8,612 nt of DNA, taken from NCBI GenBank assembly GCA_000715855.1, contig KL571296.1:2097-10708 (forward strand), written 5' to 3'. The notes below the pieces were generated by a model, which was not told the origin of the DNA, made no database searches, and saw only the letters and a list, made by a program, of their open reading frames with translations. The first letter of the stretch is position 1. The number at the start of each line of letters is the position of its first letter. Position numbers and translations under genes: made by a program. Below are positions 5,717 to 8,612 of this stretch, piece after piece. The DNA comes from Actinoplanes liguriensis. Lineage in GTDB: Bacteria; Actinomycetota; Actinomycetes; Mycobacteriales; Micromonosporaceae.

Positions 5717-5840
5717 TTGGTCACATCGTTCTGGCGAGGCGTAGTAATCCCAGTTCGTAGGTAACGTCCCGGACAAGGGCGTGTCTCGCTAGGGTCACAG
5801 GATGCCAGGAATATCCGACATATCGGGTAGCAAGCGCGCG

Positions 5841-5939
5841 GTTCACTTAACGGACAACTCTGAATCAGTGGAAGGCCACTTTCCGGGGCTCACGTGTTCA
5901 CCGCTAGTTCATTTGGGCCCGGCTCGGCGGTCACTTGGC
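5841..5939 (+). promoter_or_regulatory. PHO-box array (11-nt direct repeats) controlling pstSCA
   Basis: Reading 11-nt units in one phase from 5841, seven of nine start with a PHO-box-like heptamer: GTTCACT (5841), GGACAAC (5852), AATCAGT (5863), GGCCACT (5874), GTTCACC (5896), GTTCATT (5907) and GGTCACT (5929). All share CA at positions 4-5; the units at 5885 and 5918 do not fit. GTTCACC repeats at 11 nt are the binding pattern of the actinobacterial phosphate regulator PhoP (RegX3 in mycobacteria). The array points in the direction of pstS and ends just before its putative -10, as expected for activation under phosphate limitation. Confidence 0.85.
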
Positions 5940-5944
5940 ACTCT

Positions 5945-5950
5945 TAGTTT
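5945..5950 (+). promoter_or_regulatory. putative pstS -10 (TAGTTT)
   Basis: A TANNNT hexamer 5 nt after the last PHO unit. The -35 position would fall within the last two PHO units (about 5922-5927) and has no TTGACA-like sequence, typical of an activator-dependent promoter. A perfect 7-bp hairpin AGCCGGT-GAGCG-ACCGGCT (5959-5977) follows in the predicted 5' UTR. Confidence 0.5.
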
Positions 5951-6003
5951 TCTCCCCGAGCCGGTGAGCGACCGGCTGCACTGAACCCGAAGGGGACACA
6001 ACC

Positions 6004-7104
6004 GTGAAGTTCCAGCGGTCCGGTCTGGTTGCCGGCATTGCTTTGACTGCGACGATCGCGCTCACCGCGTGCGGCTCGGACAACGACAGTGGAGACAACT
6101 CCACTGGCGCTGCCGCCCCGTCCGCCGGTACCTGCGTTGGTGGCACCCTCGCCGCTCAGGGCTCCAGCGCGCAGAAGAACGCGATGGACGAGTGGATCAA
6201 GGCCTACAAGGCCGCGTGTGCCGACTCGAACATCGACTACCAGGGCACCGGCTCCGGTGCGGGCATCAAGGCCTTCACCAGTGGTCTCGCTGACTTCGCC
6301 GGCTCCGACTCGGCGCTGAAGGAGGACGAGCAGAAGGCGGCCGACGCCAAGTGCGGCTCGACGGCGCTCAACCTCCCGATGGTGACCGGTCCGATCGCCG
6401 TGGTCTACAACGTCGCCGGCTCGGACGGCCTGCAGTTCTCGGCCTCCACCCTGGCGAAGATCTTCGCTGGCAAGATCACCAAGTGGAACGACCCGGCCAT
6501 TGCTGCTGAGAACACCAGCGCGAAGCTGCCGGCCGCCACCATCGAGGCTGTGCACCGGGCCGACGAGTCCGGCACCACGGACAACTTCACCAAGTACCTG
6601 AGCAAGGCTGCCGAGGCCGACTGGACCTACGACCACGCCAAGGCGTGGGCCGCTCCGGGTGGCACCGGCGCCAACAAGTCGGACGGCGTCGCCGCCAAGA
6701 TCAAGAGCACCCCGAACACCATCTCGTACGTCGAGCTGTCCTTCGCGGAGAACAGCAGCCTGCAGACCGCCAAGGTCAAGAACGGCGCCGGCGAGTTCAC
6801 CGAGCTGACCGCCGAGTCGGCCGGTAAGACCATCGAGGGCGCGACCGTCAAGGGCACCGGCAACGACCTGACCCTGGACATCGACTACAACACCAAGACG
6901 GCGGGCGCCTACCCGATCGTCCTGGCAACGTACGAGATCGTTTGCACCAAGTACGCCGACGCCGCCAAGGGCAAGTCCGTTCAGGGCTTCCTGAAGTACA
7001 CCGCCTCCGCCGAGGGCCAGTCGAAGCTGAAGGACCTGGGCTACGCGCCGCTGCCCGAGACGGTGCGCGCCAAGGTCGCCACCTCGGTCGCCGCGATCTC
7101 CTGA
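6004..7104 (+). CDS. pstS: PstS, periplasmic-type phosphate-binding lipoprotein
   Basis: The substrate-binding subunit of the high-affinity PstSCAB phosphate ABC importer. The 366-residue protein begins with a lipoprotein signal: basic start, hydrophobic core, lipobox LTAC, with Cys23 as the lipid-anchored residue. An Asp/Ser/Ala-rich linker (24-42) follows. Phosphate-binding landmarks of the PstS family are visible: GSSAQ (53-57), GTGSGAG (81-87), AGSDSAL (99-105) and HRADESGTTDNF (184-195). The protein should sit on the outer face of the membrane. The GTG at 6004 has an upstream AAGGGGA ribosome site. It is the first gene of a pstS-pstC-pstA operon behind the PHO-box array, so it should be strongly induced by phosphate starvation. 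The length is normal for the family. Confidence 0.97.
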   Translation: MKFQRSGLVAGIALTATIALTACGSDNDSGDNSTGAAAPSAGTCVGGTLAAQGSSAQKNAMDEWIKAYKAACADSNIDYQGTGSGAGIKAFTSGLADFAGSDSALKEDEQKAADAKCGSTALNLPMVTGPIAVVYNVAGSDGLQFSASTLAKIFAGKITKWNDPAIAAENTSAKLPAATIEAVHRADESGTTDNFTKYLSKAAEADWTYDHAKAWAAPGGTGANKSDGVAAKIKSTPNTISYVELSFAENSSLQTAKVKNGAGEFTELTAESAGKTIEGATVKGTGNDLTLDIDYNTKTAGAYPIVLATYEIVCTKYADAAKGKSVQGFLKYTASAEGQSKLKDLGYAPLPETVRAKVATSVAAIS

Positions 7105-7149
7105 ACCCCCCGGTTCGTTAATCCCTCCGAGACGACAGCGAGCGCGTAG

Positions 7150-8223
7150 ATGGGTGACAACCCCTCCGGCTCGGGGAACTACACCGCCGGCGACCTGAGC
7201 GTGACCCCTCGTCACGCTCGGGGCGCCGGTTCTGGCGTATCCCCGAGCAGCCACGAAGAGCCCCCGGTCGGTGGGGGCGGTGCCCTGCCCAAGAAGTCCA
7301 GGTTCTCGATGGAGACCGGCTTTCGCGGCCTCTCCATTGCGGCTGGCGCGATGGTGCTGGTCATCATCGTCGCGATCGCCGTCTTCCTGATCTCGAAGGC
7401 GATCCCGGCCCTGCAGGCCGACAACGAGAACTTCCTGACCTTCAACCGCTGGAACCCGAACGACACGCAGAACCCGGCCTTCGGCATCGCCGTTCTGGCT
7501 TTCGGAACTCTGCTGACCTCGATCATCGCGCTCGTCGTGGCGGTTCCGATCGCGCTGGGGATCGCGCTGTTCCTGTCCCATTACGCCCCGCGCAAACTGG
7601 CGACGCCGCTGGGCTTCGTCATCGACCTGCTGGCGGCCGTGCCCAGTGTGGTGTTCGGCATCTGGGGGCGGGACCTCTTCCAGGAGCCGGTCCGGGACTT
7701 CTCGGTCTGGTTGAACCACTACTTCGGCTGGCTGCCGATCTTTGGTGGCGACGGCCCGTTCGGTCAGTCGATCATGCTCGGTGGCCTGGTTCTCGCGATC
7801 ATGGTGCTGCCGATCGTCACCTCCCTCTCCCGTGAGGTCTTCCAGCAGACGCCGGGAATGAACGAGGAGGCCGCGCTGGCGCTGGGCGCTACCAAGTGGG
7901 AGATGGTCCGCACCGCGGTGCTGCCCTACGGCAAGCCCGGTGTGATCGCCGCGGTCATGCTCGGCCTGGGCCGCGCGCTCGGCGAGACCATCGCTCTCGC
8001 GCTGACCCTGGGTATCACCTGGGAGATCTCGTTCAACCTGATCCAGACCGGCGGTAACTCGATCGCCGCGAACATCGCCAACTCCTTCGGCGAGGCCTCC
8101 GACACCGGTCGTGGCGCGCTGATCGCCTCCGGTCTGGTGCTGTTCGCGATCACCCTGGTCGTCAACATGACGGCACGGGCGATCATCTACCGCCGCCGCG
8201 AGTTCCGGGACAGTGCCGCATGA
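7150..8223 (+). CDS. pstC: PstC, phosphate ABC transporter permease
   Basis: One of the two membrane subunits of the PstSCAB importer. The 357-residue protein starts with an unusually long, Gly/Ser/Pro-rich cytoplasmic tail (1-55). Six expected transmembrane helices follow (about 62-82, 112-142, 152-170, 205-225, 262-288, 324-345). The EAA loop that contacts the ATPase PstB is clear: EEAALALGATKWEMVRTAVLP (239-259), followed by a GRALGET stretch (274-280). The ATG at 7150 lies 45 nt after the pstS stop and has only a weak ribosome site. An internal ATG at residue 54 exists, but the upstream tail keeps good coding character. Its stop overlaps the pstA start, so the two are translationally coupled. 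Confidence 0.96.
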   Translation: MGDNPSGSGNYTAGDLSVTPRHARGAGSGVSPSSHEEPPVGGGGALPKKSRFSMETGFRGLSIAAGAMVLVIIVAIAVFLISKAIPALQADNENFLTFNRWNPNDTQNPAFGIAVLAFGTLLTSIIALVVAVPIALGIALFLSHYAPRKLATPLGFVIDLLAAVPSVVFGIWGRDLFQEPVRDFSVWLNHYFGWLPIFGGDGPFGQSIMLGGLVLAIMVLPIVTSLSREVFQQTPGMNEEAALALGATKWEMVRTAVLPYGKPGVIAAVMLGLGRALGETIALALTLGITWEISFNLIQTGGNSIAANIANSFGEASDTGRGALIASGLVLFAITLVVNMTARAIIYRRREFRDSAA

Positions 8224-8594
8224 GCGTTCTCGATCGTGACCTGTCCGGCGTGGCGATGACCCCGGACAACATCCGCAGCAAGAAGTTCCCCCTGGTCGCC
8301 AACCTGCTCGTTGCGGTCGCCGCCCTCGTGGTGTCGGCCGCGGTCGTGCTCGGCGCCGGCATCGGCAACTGGGTGCTGGTCGTCGTGCTGGGCGGCGTCT
8401 TCTACCTGATCGGGCTCAACTTCGCCGCCGGCCGGGTGGAGGGCAAGCGCGCCGCCCGGAACCGCATGTGGCAGACCATGATCTACACGGCCTGCGTCCT
8501 GGCCATCCTGCCGCTCGCCTCGGTGGTGTGGACGCTCGTCTCGAAGGGCGTGCAGCGCCTCGACGGGGACTTCTTCGGCAGCTCGATGGCGAAC
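8220..8594 (+). CDS. pstA: PstA, phosphate ABC transporter permease (5' part only)
   Basis: The second membrane subunit of PstSCAB. Only the first 125 codons are present. The ATG at 8220 overlaps the pstC stop in an ATGA arrangement. Visible hydrophobic segments are about 27-47, 50-69 and 84-107. The first two form an N-terminal extension typical of actinobacterial PstA, and the third (YTACVLAILPLASVVWTL) is the first conserved permease helix. The EAA loop would lie beyond the break. The last six apparent codons (LSLIHI) are adapter sequence, not gene, so the true partial gene ends at about 8594. pstB would be expected next. Confidence 0.93.
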
Positions 8595-8612
8595 CTGTCT
8601 CTTATACACATC
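8595..8612. other. Tn5/Nextera adapter remnant at the sequence end
   Basis: The terminal 18 bases, CTGTCTCTTATACACATC, are identical to the start of the 19-bp mosaic end used in Nextera/tagmentation adapters. Their position at the very end of the window, inside a conserved gene, shows untrimmed library adapter at a contig edge rather than a transposon. Confidence 0.97.

Noticed and set aside
5549..5776. 75-codon minus-strand ORF after mshD
   Set aside because: It is made of the large inverted repeat read through as protein and has no ribosome site or homology signal.
5802..5984. 60-codon plus-strand ORF between mshD and pstS
   Set aside because: It runs straight through the PHO-box array and the predicted pstS promoter, has no proper ribosome site and no family resemblance.
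5944..7719. 591-codon minus-strand ORF antisense to pstS and pstC
   Set aside because: Arg/Gly/Val-rich translation typical of the antisense frame of high-GC genes. It covers two certain genes and the pstS promoter.
8187..8609. 140-codon minus-strand ORF beginning MYKRQ
   Set aside because: Its start codon and first residues come from the Nextera adapter, and the rest is antisense to pstC/pstA.
1..8612. CRISPR arrays, tRNA or rRNA genes, insertion sequences, phage genes
   Set aside because: No regularly spaced repeats, no cloverleaf or rRNA core sequences, and no transposase or integrase coding signal were seen. The Tn5-like end is adapter.

Overview
This is a high-GC actinobacterial chromosome segment. 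The mycothiol synthase gene mshD, an orphan OmpR-type GlnR, a sulfurtransferase/DUF1416 pair and PHO-box control of pst all point to Actinomycetota. The wording of the GlnR protein and the gene order suggest Micromonosporaceae (Actinoplanes/Micromonospora-like); this placement is from memory and was not searched. As I recall it, the order DUF1416 - rhodanese - DUF2993 protein | glnR - mshD - phosphate transport genes resembles the Mycobacterium tuberculosis Rv0814c-Rv0820 neighbourhood, so most of the window looks like conserved core.

Left part (1-3718, minus strand). Bases 1-288 hold no convincing gene, only an imperfect 62-bp tandem duplication. A strong 16-bp hairpin (289-326) ends the sulfur unit. 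That unit is sseA (rhodanese-type sulfurtransferase) followed by a DUF1416 gene 6 nt later. In front of sseA is an unlisted 25-codon gene (1708-1785) that encodes a Cys-rich peptide of the actinobacterial sulfur leader type. It looks leaderless and lies about 170 nt ahead of sseA, where a short anti-Shine-Dalgarno element could hide the sseA ribosome binding site. Further upstream is an operon of a 9-TM membrane protein of unknown function and a DUF2993/LmeA-like periplasmic lipid-binding protein.

Centre (3719-5564). A 281-bp divergent intergenic region carries a 9-bp-arm inverted repeat, a perfect CGGTTA-N3-TAACCG palindrome overlapping a putative -10, and a structured glnR leader. glnR (global nitrogen regulator) and mshD (last step of mycothiol synthesis) follow on the plus strand, 11 bp apart.

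Right part (5565-8612, plus strand). After mshD comes a large inverted repeat (23 bp perfect arms plus outer stems). Its loop is itself complementary to sequence just downstream, so it could form a pseudoknot. Next is a roughly 99-bp array of 11-nt PHO-box-type repeats in one phase, then pstS-pstC-pstA of the high-affinity phosphate ABC transporter. pstA is cut off: the last 18 bases of the window are the Tn5/Nextera adapter sequence, so the biological sequence ends at about 8594.

Together the genes cover sulfur, thiol redox, nitrogen and phosphate homeostasis. The least-described items are the Cys leader-attenuator candidate, the interleaved inverted-repeat element after mshD, and the membrane gene beside lmeA.
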